Shown: in pieces, positions 7,974 to 16,127 of the stretch
Layout: each line of letters opens with the position of its first letter
Position numbering within the stretch: the stretch's first letter is position 1
Source: an uncultured Helicobacter sp.
GTDB taxonomy: Bacteria > Campylobacterota > Campylobacteria > Campylobacterales > Helicobacteraceae
Reading direction: 5' to 3'
Assembly (NCBI RefSeq): GCF_937893305.1
Contig: NZ_CALBGN010000012.1
Coordinates: 1 to 64,000 of the forward strand
DNA length: 64,000 nt
Translations under genes and position numbers: made by a program
Notes under the pieces: generated by a model
What the model saw: the letters and a program-made list of their open reading frames with translations, nothing else
Databases searched by the model: none
What the model was told of the DNA's origin: nothing

Positions 7974-8708
7974 TTATTTGTTTAAAATTTCTTCAATCTC
8001 TTTTATGCGTTTTGCATCGCTTGGGTGAGTAGAAAGAATCTCAAGGTTATTTTTACCATTTGCTGCCATTTTTCTCCAAAAAATTAGTGCAGCTTGAGTG
8101 TTATAACCTGCTTTTTGCATTAAAGCGATTCCAACCTTATCGGCTTCTAACTCGTGAGATCTGCTAAATGGGAGCATTACACCAACATTGCTACCTATGC
8201 TGTATGCTTGATTAAAAAGAGAGGTGTATTCTGGGGCTTGAGACTGCACGATAAGGCCCAAAATACTGCCACTAATTTGGCGAATATTTTGCATACTCAT
8301 TCTTTCTGCACCGTGCCTTAAAATAGTATGTGCAATTTCGTGAGAGAGAACCACAGCAAGTTCATCATCACTATTTACTAACTTAAGTAGTCCTGTATAA
8401 ACAAATACTTTTCCACCCGGCAAACAAAAAGCATTGACTTGTTTGTCTTCTAACACATAAAATTCCCATTTAAAATCCGGGCGATTTGAAACATTGGCAA
8501 TTCTTTTTCCAACGCGTTTTGTCATTTGTATAAAGGCTTGATTGTGGCTAATTTTGGATTCTTTTAAAATTGCTTCTGCACTGCGATTTCCAAGTGCAAT
8601 TTCTTCTTTCTCTCCTAGTAACATCAACTGTGATCGGTTTGTGTAATCTGTAGAGGAACAAGAACAAAAGAAAACAGCAATGATTGCAAACAATAAGTAA
8701 TAACGCAT
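7974..8708 (-). CDS. M48-family zinc metallopeptidase, periplasmic lipoprotein
   Basis: A 244-residue protein with a short signal peptide ending FFCSC; Cys17 is the likely lipidation site. The zinc site HEIAH spans residues 123-127, and an ELEADKVG motif downstream supplies the third ligand (Glu). This places it with the BepA/LoiP/YcaL-type M48 proteases that police outer-membrane protein assembly. Unlike BepA it has no TPR tail. The ending, STHPSDAKRIKEIEEIL, is typical of the family. A second M48 enzyme, HtpX, lies at 45.8 kb. Confidence 0.9.
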   Translation of the reverse strand: MRYYLLFAIIAVFFCSCSSTDYTNRSQLMLLGEKEEIALGNRSAEAILKESKISHNQAFIQMTKRVGKRIANVSNRPDFKWEFYVLEDKQVNAFCLPGGKVFVYTGLLKLVNSDDELAVVLSHEIAHTILRHGAERMSMQNIRQISGSILGLIVQSQAPEYTSLFNQAYSIGSNVGVMLPFSRSHELEADKVGIALMQKAGYNTQAALIFWRKMAANGKNNLEILSTHPSDAKRIKEIEEILNK

Positions 8709-8829
8709 AAGCTATCCTTGAAATTTTCTTGTATTTTATAGTAATTTTGTAAATGGAATCCAAAAAAATTTAATTTAATGAAAATATTAAGATTAAGATA
8801 ACATAATTATTGAAAAATAAGGAGTTTTT

Positions 8830-10251
8830 ATGGATTTATTTCAGCATAGTGATGTTTTTAAAGAAAAATTAAAACACACAATAGAAGTTAGAAATCCCGC
8901 AACACAAGAAATTTTAGCCTATGTTAGAAAGACAGATGAAAATTTATTGCAAGAAATTATTTATCAAGCAAGTAAAGCACAAAGAGAATGGGCAAATACC
9001 TTAGCTGAAGATAGAGCAGATAGATTAATGCGTTTTTACGATTTAATTTTAGAGCATAAAAACGCACTTGCAGAAATTATGACAAAAGAACAGGGTAAGC
9101 CATTAAATGAAGCGCAAGGAGAGATTGTTTATGCTGCATCTTTTATTAAGTGGTTTGCAGAAGAAGCGCGTCATATTTGTGGGGATATTATGGAATCTAA
9201 AACGCAAGGGCAAAAATTAATGACAATTAAACAGCCTATTGGTGTTTGTGCTGCAATTACTCCGTGGAATTTTCCATCAGCAATGATTACGCGTAAGATT
9301 GCCCCAGCTTTAGCAAGTGGTTGTGCGATTATTGTAAAATCTGCTTCTTTAACACCGCTTAGTGCTTATGCATTAGAATTATTAGCAAGAGAAGCTGGAA
9401 TCCCAAAAGAAGTATTTGTAGTGGTAAATGGCGATTCTAGGGCGATTAGTGATGTGTTGTGTAAAAATGATAAAATTCGAAAATTAAGCTTTACGGGATC
9501 TACTGAAGTTGGAGCACAATTGTATGCAAAGTGCGCAAAAAGTATTAAAAAGTTAAGTATGGAGCTTGGAGGAAATGCACCTTTTATTGTTTTTAATGAC
9601 GCAAATTTAAAGGAAGCTGTGGAGGGAATAATGGCTTCAAAGTTTCGTAACAGCGGACAAACTTGTGTATGCGCAAATCGTATTTATGCTCAAAGTGGAA
9701 TCTATTTTGAATTGTGTGCGGAATTGCAAAAAGCAATGCAAGAATTAAAAGTAGGTAATGGGCTAGAATATGGCGTCAATCAAGGACCTTTGATTAATCA
9801 AAACTCTTTAAATAAAGTTAAAGAACATATTGCTGATGCACTTGCAAAAGGGGCAAAACTTCTCAGTGGTGGAAAGGAACATAGGCTCGGTGGAACTTAT
9901 TTTGAGCCTACATTAATCTGCGATGTGGAATCTAATATGTTAGTGGCAAAAGAAGAAACTTTTGGTCCATTAGCACCTATTTTTAAATTTGAAAGTGAAG
10001 AAGAAGTGATTGCTAGGGCAAATGATACAGAATTTGGATTAGCAGCGTATTTTTTCACACAAGATTATAAACGACAATGGCGTGTTGCTGAAGCATTGGA
10101 GTATGGTATGGTTGGGATTAATACAGGATTAATTTCTAATGAAGTTGCGCCTTTTGGTGGAGTTAAACATAGCGGACTTGGGAGAGAAGGTTCAAAATAT
10201 GGATTAGAAGAGTATATGGAGATTAAATATCTATGTTTAAGTCTAAAGTGA
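8830..10251 (+). CDS. gabD: NAD(P)-dependent aldehyde dehydrogenase, succinate-semialdehyde type
   Basis: A 473-residue ALDH-superfamily enzyme. It carries ITPWNFP (NAD site), GFTGSTEVG, the general base in ELGGNAPF and the nucleophile Cys in NSGQTCVCANR. The double Cys after GQT and the overall pattern are close to succinate-semialdehyde dehydrogenases, which oxidise succinate semialdehyde to succinate. The substrate is inferred. The start ATG is preceded by AAGGAG. An AT-rich CATAAT at about 8800 may be the -10. No GABA transaminase gene is nearby. Confidence 0.85.
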   Translation: MDLFQHSDVFKEKLKHTIEVRNPATQEILAYVRKTDENLLQEIIYQASKAQREWANTLAEDRADRLMRFYDLILEHKNALAEIMTKEQGKPLNEAQGEIVYAASFIKWFAEEARHICGDIMESKTQGQKLMTIKQPIGVCAAITPWNFPSAMITRKIAPALASGCAIIVKSASLTPLSAYALELLAREAGIPKEVFVVVNGDSRAISDVLCKNDKIRKLSFTGSTEVGAQLYAKCAKSIKKLSMELGGNAPFIVFNDANLKEAVEGIMASKFRNSGQTCVCANRIYAQSGIYFELCAELQKAMQELKVGNGLEYGVNQGPLINQNSLNKVKEHIADALAKGAKLLSGGKEHRLGGTYFEPTLICDVESNMLVAKEETFGPLAPIFKFESEEEVIARANDTEFGLAAYFFTQDYKRQWRVAEALEYGMVGINTGLISNEVAPFGGVKHSGLGREGSKYGLEEYMEIKYLCLSLK

Positions 10252-10258
10252 GTTTGGC

Positions 10259-10264
10259 TATAAT
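10259..10264 (+). promoter_or_regulatory. -10 box upstream of the UPF0114 gene
   Basis: A perfect TATAAT preceded by TTTGGC, eight bases after the aldehyde dehydrogenase stop and 32 bases before the TTG start of the next gene. It probably drives UPF0114 and lolA. Confidence 0.55.
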
Positions 10265-10295
10265 TGCGCTTTAAATTTTTGGATAAAGGTTTCTT

Positions 10296-10802
10296 TTGCG
10301 AGTATTGTTTGAAAAATTAATGTGGAATGCACGATTATTTATTATTCTGGCAGTGATCCTATCGCTTGTGGGTTCTATTTTGCTATTTGTTGTGGCAAGT
10401 GTGGATATTATAAAGGCAGCAAAGCAGACTTATTTGTATTATATTGGAGCGTTAGAGACAGGAGCGGATATTCATAATATTTTACTAAATTCTATTATTA
10501 TGGCGATTGATTTATATTTGATTGCTGTGGTGCTTTTGATTTTTGCGTTTGGTTTGTATGAGTTATTTATTAGTAAAATTGAAGTTAAAGATGAAAGTCA
10601 ATCTAAAGTCTTAGAGATTCATACTTTAGATCAACTCAAAGATAAGCTAGCTAAAGTGATTGTTATGGCGTTGATTGTTGCGTTTTTTTCAAAAGTCTTA
10701 AATATGGGTATGAAAACGACACAGGATATGCTGTTTTTTGCGATTTCTATTTTATCGCTTGCAGTTGGATTATACTTTTTGCATAAAGATTCCAAACATT
10801 AA
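10296..10802 (+). CDS. UPF0114 (YqhA) family inner-membrane protein
   Basis: A 168-residue protein with about four membrane segments (residues 15-35, 62-84, 110-130, 140-160) and the family-typical N-terminus FEKLMWNARLF. The function is not established for the family. It starts at TTG, with AAGG six bases upstream. The next ATG, within KLMWN, would remove conserved residues. The lolA gene begins seven bases after its stop, so the two are probably cotranscribed. Confidence 0.85.
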   Translation: MRVLFEKLMWNARLFIILAVILSLVGSILLFVVASVDIIKAAKQTYLYYIGALETGADIHNILLNSIIMAIDLYLIAVVLLIFAFGLYELFISKIEVKDESQSKVLEIHTLDQLKDKLAKVIVMALIVAFFSKVLNMGMKTTQDMLFFAISILSLAVGLYFLHKDSKH

Positions 10803-10808
10803 GGAAGT

Positions 10809-11357
10809 ATGATGAAAATGCTGCAAAATTTGCTAAAAGTTGGAATCCTTTTTTGTTTTTTTAGTGTAATAGCACAATCAAATGAGTTGCAAGTTATTCA
10901 AAGTTTTCGTGCTAATTTTGAACAAAAGGTGCAATCTGCTGAAGGGCAGGGGAGTACTCTAAGATACACAGGAGAAATAAAGGCTTTAGCACCAGTTAGC
11001 GTGTTGTGGGAATATAAAACGCCCATTCCAAAAGAAATTTATATTGATAATGGCGCAATGATTATATTTGAGCCAAAATTACAACAAGCAATTTTTACAC
11101 AATTACAAGAAAATTTAGATTTATTTAGCTTGTTAAAAAGAGCAAAGAAAATCAAAGAAAATTATTATGAAGCAATAATTTTAGATCAAAAATATGTCTT
11201 ATTGTTTGAAAAAGGAATCTTAAAAGAAGTGCGATTTAAAGATCATTTAGGTAACAAAGTAGAGATTAGTTTTTCTAATGTTATTATAAATAGCAAAATG
11301 CGTGCAGAGATTTTTGAGTTTAATCCTAGTAGTGATATTGATATTATTTACCATTAA
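10809..11357 (+). CDS. lolA: Outer-membrane lipoprotein carrier protein LolA
   Basis: A periplasmic chaperone that ferries lipoproteins from LolCDE to the outer membrane. A signal peptide covers about residues 1-24. The mature part shows the LolA pattern: FRANFEQKV, then a Trp in VLWEYKTPIPKEIYIDNGAMIIFEP, and a beta-strand-rich remainder. The 182 residues fit the family. Two adjacent ATGs (10809 and 10812) follow AAGGAAG; the second has the better spacing. LolB is not expected in this group. Similarity is modest, as usual for LolA in Campylobacterota. Confidence 0.85.
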   Translation: MMKMLQNLLKVGILFCFFSVIAQSNELQVIQSFRANFEQKVQSAEGQGSTLRYTGEIKALAPVSVLWEYKTPIPKEIYIDNGAMIIFEPKLQQAIFTQLQENLDLFSLLKRAKKIKENYYEAIILDQKYVLLFEKGILKEVRFKDHLGNKVEISFSNVIINSKMRAEIFEFNPSSDIDIIYH

Positions 11358-11413
11358 AGAGTGTGTAAAATTGGTAAAAAATTTTGAAGTTCTCATAAAA
11401 ATTTAAATTTTTT

Positions 11414-11443
11414 TTGACTTATTTTAAAAAACTGCGTTACAAT
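11414..11443 (+). promoter_or_regulatory. Sigma-70 type promoter of gltA
   Basis: TTGACT (11414-11419) and TACAAT (11438-11443) are separated by 18 bases, with TGCGT leading into the -10. The ATG lies about 35 bases downstream behind AAGGAG. This is one of the few promoters in the window with a good -35 box. Confidence 0.7.
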
Positions 11444-11477
11444 AGGACTCAGTTCAACTTTATTTAAGGAGTCAAGT

Positions 11478-12761
11478 ATGGGAACAGTTACGCTTATTAA
11501 CAATGAAACAGGCGAAAAATTCGATTTTGATTTAATTGACTGCACTAGAGGTCCTAAGGCTATTGATTTTAGTAAGTTGTTTGAACGCACAAATATTTTT
11601 TCTTATGATCCAGGTTATGGCTCAACAGCAGGTTGTGAGTCTACAATCAGCTTTGTAGATGGTAAAAATGGGCGTTTGCTTTACAAAGGCTTACCAATTG
11701 AAGAGATTGTTGAAAAATATCGTTTTACGGATGTTGCAAAGTTGCTAATCACTGGCGAGGTCCCAAAAGATGAAAAAGAATCTAAAGAATTTGATTTAGA
11801 GTTGCGCCATAGAAGTTTTTTGCACGAGGGACTTATTAATATTTTTAGTGCTTTTCCAGATGGAGGACATCCAATGGCTAATTTAAGTTCTGCTGTTGCA
11901 GCACTTTCTACATTTCACTTTGATCATAATGAAATGGAAGAAGAAAATGATTATCAGACAATGGCTCGTAGAATCATTGCAAAAATTACAACTTTAGTTG
12001 CGTTTTCTTATCGTAACTCTATTGGCGCACCTTTTATTTATCCTGATATTAGCAGAAATTATGTAGAAAACTTTTTGTATATGTTGCGCGCATATCCGGG
12101 AGGTAGATTAAAATATACATTAAAAGGAGAAGAAGAGATTACTCCTTTAGAAGTTGAGGCGTTGGATAAAATCTTTACACTTCACGCTGATCACGGACAA
12201 AATGCTTCTACAACAACAGTGCGCAATGTTGCCTCCACGGGTGTGCATCCTTATGCGGCAATTTCTGCTGGGATTAATGCGCTTTGGGGACCAGCACACG
12301 GTGGAGCAAATGAAAAAGTTCTAGTGCAGCTTGCAGAAATTGGAGATGTAAAGAATGTAGAAAAATTTGTAGCACGCGCAAAAGACAAAAGTGATCCTTT
12401 TAGACTTATGGGCTTTGGGCATCGCGTATATAAGAGCTATGATCCACGCGCAAAAGCAATTAAAGCATTAAAAGATGAGTTGGACAAAAAAGGCATTAAA
12501 ATGAATGCGCGTTTAAGTGAGATTGCTGAAAAACTGGAAGAAGTTGCATTAAGTGATGATTATTTCAAAGAAAGAAATTTGTATCCTAACGTGGATTTTT
12601 ACAGTGGAATTATTTTAACAGCACTTAAGATTCCTGTGTCATTATTTACACCAATTTTTGTTATTGGAAGGATGCCCGGTTGGTGTGCGCAAGTGATGGA
12701 GCATATCAAAAATCCACACGCAAGAATTACGCGCCCACGACAAGTTTATTTGGGCAAATAA
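11478..12761 (+). CDS. gltA: Citrate synthase (type II)
   Basis: Condenses oxaloacetate and acetyl-CoA to citrate, the entry step of the TCA cycle. The 427-residue length and the N-terminal beta domain (residues 1-60) mark the Gram-negative hexameric type. Active-site segments are present: HADHGQNASTTTVR, GPAHGGANE, the His of MGFGHRVYKSYDPRA, and DFYSGI with its Asp. Transcription is monocistronic by position, with its own promoter upstream and a gap before the DAHP synthase. In this window mdh and oorDABC belong to the same cycle. Confidence 0.97.
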   Translation: MGTVTLINNETGEKFDFDLIDCTRGPKAIDFSKLFERTNIFSYDPGYGSTAGCESTISFVDGKNGRLLYKGLPIEEIVEKYRFTDVAKLLITGEVPKDEKESKEFDLELRHRSFLHEGLINIFSAFPDGGHPMANLSSAVAALSTFHFDHNEMEEENDYQTMARRIIAKITTLVAFSYRNSIGAPFIYPDISRNYVENFLYMLRAYPGGRLKYTLKGEEEITPLEVEALDKIFTLHADHGQNASTTTVRNVASTGVHPYAAISAGINALWGPAHGGANEKVLVQLAEIGDVKNVEKFVARAKDKSDPFRLMGFGHRVYKSYDPRAKAIKALKDELDKKGIKMNARLSEIAEKLEEVALSDDYFKERNLYPNVDFYSGIILTALKIPVSLFTPIFVIGRMPGWCAQVMEHIKNPHARITRPRQVYLGK

Positions 12762-12844
12762 TTGCAAAATGCAAACATTAAAGTAAAGAATGATTTTATT
12801 TTTTATGCGATAAAATCCACGCTTATTTTAAAATAGGAAAGTTG

Positions 12845-14197
12845 ATGCAAGCAAAAGAATGGAATCTTAAAAGTTGGCGGAGTAAAGTTGCATTACAGCA
12901 GCCCATTTACAAGGATTTAGATGCACTAGAACGCACGCAAGGTATCCTAAGTAAATTCCCACCATTAGTGTTTGCTGGAGAAGCAAGATCGCTAAAGGCA
13001 CATTTAGCAAAGGTTTCTCGTGGAGAAGCCTTTTTGTTGCAAGGAGGTGATTGTGCGGAAAGTTTTTCGGATTTCAATGCTGTAAGGATTCGGGATTTAT
13101 TTAAAGTAATTTTGCAAATGGCGGTGGTTTTAACCTATGCAGGAGCTTGTCCTATTGTGAAAGTTGGACGCCTAGCGGGGCAGTTTGCAAAACCCAGAAG
13201 TAGTGATACAGAAACAATTGATGGGACTACATTGCCAAGTTATCGCGGAGACATTATTAATGGTATGGAGTTTAGTGTTAAAGCTAGAGAAGCAGATCCA
13301 GAAAGAATTTTGCAGGCCTATCATCAATCTGCTGCAACACTAAATTTAATCCGCGCTTTTGCGCAAGGTGGGCTTGCAGATCTTAATCAAGTTCAAAAGT
13401 GGAATCTTGATTTTGTGGAAAGTGCGCAAAGCGAGAGATTTTATGAAATGGCAGATAAAATCACTCAAGCTTTGGCGTTTATGGAAGCTTGTGGAATCAC
13501 TGCAAAAAACACGCCAATATTGCACGAAACAGAGTTTTTTACATCACACGAAGCGTTGCTTTTAAATTATGAAGAAGCATTAACTCGCAAAGATCATTTA
13601 ACGGGTGATTGGTATGATTGTTCTGCGCATATGCTTTGGATTGGAGAGCGAACACGCAATTTAGATGGAGCGCATTTAGAGTTTTTGCGTGGAGTAGGAA
13701 ATCCTGTGGGTGTGAAGATTGGACCAAATGCTACTAGAGAAGATATTTTAGGGATTTGCGAGATTTTAAACCCAAGTAATGAAGCAGGACGATTAAATCT
13801 TATTGTAAGAATGGGTGCAAATACAATTATGGATAAACTTCCTAAGCTTTTAGAATCTATTAAAAATGAAGGAAGAGAGATTATTTGGAGTATTGATCCA
13901 ATGCATGGGAATACAACAAAAGCAAGCAGTGGTTATAAAACGCGTTCTTTTGATAGTATTTTAAGTGAAGTGAAAGCGTTTTTTGAAATCCATAGAAGTG
14001 TTGGAACTTATGCTGGCGGTGTACATTTGGAGATGACAGGAGAAAATGTAACAGAGTGTGTGGGAGGAATGCAAGCAATTACAGAAGAGAATTTAGGCTG
14101 TAATTACAACACACAATGTGATCCACGCTTAAATGCAAGTCAAGCTATTGAACTTTCTTTTTTAATTGCTGATGTTTTAAAGCAAAGACGCCTTTAG
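12845..14197 (+). CDS. aroF: Class II 3-deoxy-D-arabino-heptulosonate 7-phosphate synthase
   Basis: The first shikimate-pathway step, joining PEP and erythrose 4-phosphate. The plant/microbial class II type is shown by LLQGGDCAESF, VGRLAGQFAKPRS, GERTRNLDGAHLEF, VGVKIGPNA and IDPMHGNT, which hold the metal-binding Cys, His and Glu. The 450 residues are normal. A TTG at 12842 precedes the ATG at 12845. AGGA six bases before the ATG favours the ATG. A -10-like TAAAAT stands at 12811-12816. The chorismate synthase gene of the same pathway lies at 21.5 kb. Symbols vary (aroF, aroG). Confidence 0.95.
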   Translation: MQAKEWNLKSWRSKVALQQPIYKDLDALERTQGILSKFPPLVFAGEARSLKAHLAKVSRGEAFLLQGGDCAESFSDFNAVRIRDLFKVILQMAVVLTYAGACPIVKVGRLAGQFAKPRSSDTETIDGTTLPSYRGDIINGMEFSVKAREADPERILQAYHQSAATLNLIRAFAQGGLADLNQVQKWNLDFVESAQSERFYEMADKITQALAFMEACGITAKNTPILHETEFFTSHEALLLNYEEALTRKDHLTGDWYDCSAHMLWIGERTRNLDGAHLEFLRGVGNPVGVKIGPNATREDILGICEILNPSNEAGRLNLIVRMGANTIMDKLPKLLESIKNEGREIIWSIDPMHGNTTKASSGYKTRSFDSILSEVKAFFEIHRSVGTYAGGVHLEMTGENVTECVGGMQAITEENLGCNYNTQCDPRLNASQAIELSFLIADVLKQRRL

Positions 14198-14209
14198 AAT
14201 TTCTATCAA

Positions 14210-14242
14210 AGATTCCATATTTTAGTGATAAATATGGAATCT
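14210..14242 (+). terminator. 13-bp perfect hairpin after the DAHP synthase gene
   Basis: AGATTCCATATTT (14210-14222) and its exact inverse complement (14230-14242) enclose a seven-base loop, TAGTGAT. A run of seven T follows ten bases later (about 14252-14258). The placement, just after the aroF stop, fits a Rho-independent terminator, though the T run is displaced. Each arm contains the word GGAATCT, over-represented in this DNA. Confidence 0.65.
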
Positions 14243-14320
14243 AGAATCAAATTTTTTTAAAATATTAAAAAATCCTTATTATTTTTTTAATTTTTTATAA
14301 AACTTTGTTTAAAAATAGCT

Positions 14321-14347
14321 AAAATTATGATATAATTTCATAATTTT
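14321..14347 (+). promoter_or_regulatory. Promoter of the response-regulator gene with a palindromic operator across the -10
   Basis: A perfect TATAAT (14331-14336) lies in the seven-base centre of a perfect inverted repeat. The arms are AAAATTATGA (14321-14330) and TCATAATTTT (14338-14347). A protein dimer bound here would cover the -10. No good -35 is present (TTGTTT at 14305-14310, spacing 20). The start codon is 28 bases downstream of the palindrome. Autoregulation by the encoded OmpR-type regulator is an inference from position and from what is known of HsrA/CosR. Confidence 0.6.
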
Positions 14348-14374
14348 TTAATTTTACAAGTAAGGATAGAAGGG

Positions 14375-15046
14375 ATGAGAATCTTAATTATTGAAGATGA
14401 GATTAGCCTTAATAAAACCATAACAGAGGGATTAAATGAGTTTAATTACCAAACAGATGTAGCAGAAAACCTAAAGGATGGCGAGTATTATATTAGTATT
14501 CGTAACTATGATCTGGTTCTTGCAGATTGGATGTTGCCTGATGGTAGTGGGTTGGAGATTATTAATCAAATCAAAAGTAAATCTCCGCGCACAGCTGTTG
14601 TAGTGATTTCTGCTAAAGATGATGCGCAAAGCGAAGTAGAAGCACTAAGAGCTGGGGCGGATGATTTTTTAGCAAAACCTTTTGATTTTAGTGTTTTGGT
14701 TGCTAGGATTGAAGCGCGTTTGCGTTTTGGCGGGACAAATCTAATTGAAATTGAGGATCTAGTGATTAATCCTGATGAAGAAAAAATCACATATAAAGGG
14801 CAAGAGATTGAACTTAAGGGTAAGCCTTTTGAAGTGCTTACACATCTTGCGCGTCATAGAGATCAAATTGTTTCAAAAGAGCAACTTCTTGATGCAATTT
14901 GGGAAGAGCCAGAACTTGTAACGCCAAATGTTATTGAAGTAGCGATTAATCAAATTCGTCAAAAAATGGATAAACCACTAAATATCGCAACAATTGAAAC
15001 AGTTAGACGCAGAGGTTATAGGTTCTGCTATCCAAAAGGTATTTAG
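14375..15046 (+). CDS. cosR: OmpR-family response regulator, HsrA/CosR orthologue with an intact phospho-acceptor
   Basis: A 223-residue transcription factor. The C-terminal winged helix, with KGKPFEVLTHLARHRDQI and LDAIWEEPELVTPNV and the ending RRRGYRFCYPK, is nearly identical to H. pylori HP1043 (HsrA) and C. jejuni Cj0355c (CosR) as I recall them. Both are orphan, essential, phosphorylation-independent regulators of redox and growth genes. Here the receiver domain is canonical instead: Glu7/Asp8, Asp51 in LADWMLPDG, Ser79 and Lys101. A histidine kinase follows six bases later. The orthologue call rests on the DNA-binding domain. The signalling mode is inferred to differ from HsrA/CosR. 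Confidence 0.88.
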   Translation: MRILIIEDEISLNKTITEGLNEFNYQTDVAENLKDGEYYISIRNYDLVLADWMLPDGSGLEIINQIKSKSPRTAVVVISAKDDAQSEVEALRAGADDFLAKPFDFSVLVARIEARLRFGGTNLIEIEDLVINPDEEKITYKGQEIELKGKPFEVLTHLARHRDQIVSKEQLLDAIWEEPELVTPNVIEVAINQIRQKMDKPLNIATIETVRRRGYRFCYPKGI

Positions 15047-15052
15047 TTTATC

Positions 15053-16084
15053 TTGCAAAAGTTTTTTTTGCCTGTTTATATCGCCTTTATGGCGGTATTT
15101 TCTACTTTTTTTTATGTTGATTTTCATCACACAATTTATCAAAACATAGAATCCAAATTGCAAAAAAAAATAGAGCATTATCCTAATGTGAATTTAAATG
15201 AGATTGTAATTTTAGATTCTAAATCTCTTCATACAACTTTTAAAAAATATGTGAGTGCAGAGAGTATAGAGTGTGTCTTATCTGTGCCTTTTGGTGAAAA
15301 AACCTTGCAAATTAAGCAAGATATTACACAAGAGATTAAATCTTTAAAGTTTTTAAGCTTAGTTTTGGTGGTTTTTAATGTGGCGTTTTGGATTTTAGCG
15401 ACATTATTGTGGCAGGAAAAGCGAAGATTAAACAAAGATTATGAAATTCAAAAACAACTTTATAGTGGCATTGCACACGAATTAAAAACTCCTTTAGCAG
15501 TTATTAAGGCAAAATGCGAAGTTGCTTTGCTAAAACCTAGAGAAGTTGTAGTTTATGTTGATGTTCTAAAAGAAAATATTGCGAGTGTTAATGGTGCGCA
15601 AGCTAGTATTAAGACGCTTTTTGATTTGGCAAACAGCGAACAAATAGAATACAAAAAAAAGACTAATATTCAAAAAGAACTAGAGAGTATTGCTAAAGAT
15701 TTCTCTGTATTATATAAAGAGAGAAAATTTGATTGTATGCTTGAAACGCAAGGTTTGGAGATCGCAATTAAGCCAACACTTTTAAAGCAAATTATTCAAA
15801 ATTTTTTACAAAATGCGTTTAAATTTACTCCAAAAGATAAAAATATTTGCCTAAAAAGCTATATAGAAAATGGAATCTTAAGAATAGAAGTTTTGGATGA
15901 GAGTTGTGGCATCCCTAATGACCTTGATGTTTTTGCTCCTTTTAAAAAAGGTGGAAAAAAGGAAGGAATGGGACTTGGGTTATTTTTAGCAAAAAGAGCG
16001 GCAAAGGCATTAGGAGGGGAAGTTACTTTGGAGAATCGCAAAGAAACTCAAGGGGTAATTGCTGCTTTTGTGCTTAAGATTTGA
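15053..16084 (+). CDS. Membrane sensor histidine kinase, partner of the HsrA/CosR-like regulator
   Basis: A 343-residue kinase with one membrane segment at residues 5-22, a small periplasmic part of about 75 residues and a second segment at about 100-120. The HisKA box is IAHELKTPL (phospho-accepting His142). The ATPase domain follows, with N-box QNFLQNAFKFTP, G1 DESCGIP and G2 GMGLGLFLAKRAA. G1 departs slightly from the usual DxGxGI. The gene starts at TTG, overlapping no other gene and six bases after the regulator stop, so an operon is clear. An A9 run at 15162-15170 lies in the early coding part. The sensed signal is unknown. Confidence 0.9.
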   Translation: MQKFFLPVYIAFMAVFSTFFYVDFHHTIYQNIESKLQKKIEHYPNVNLNEIVILDSKSLHTTFKKYVSAESIECVLSVPFGEKTLQIKQDITQEIKSLKFLSLVLVVFNVAFWILATLLWQEKRRLNKDYEIQKQLYSGIAHELKTPLAVIKAKCEVALLKPREVVVYVDVLKENIASVNGAQASIKTLFDLANSEQIEYKKKTNIQKELESIAKDFSVLYKERKFDCMLETQGLEIAIKPTLLKQIIQNFLQNAFKFTPKDKNICLKSYIENGILRIEVLDESCGIPNDLDVFAPFKKGGKKEGMGLGLFLAKRAAKALGGEVTLENRKETQGVIAAFVLKI

Positions 16085-16127
16085 TTTAGGAACAAAAATT
16101 GCTGTAACACTTACATAAGGAGTTGCT

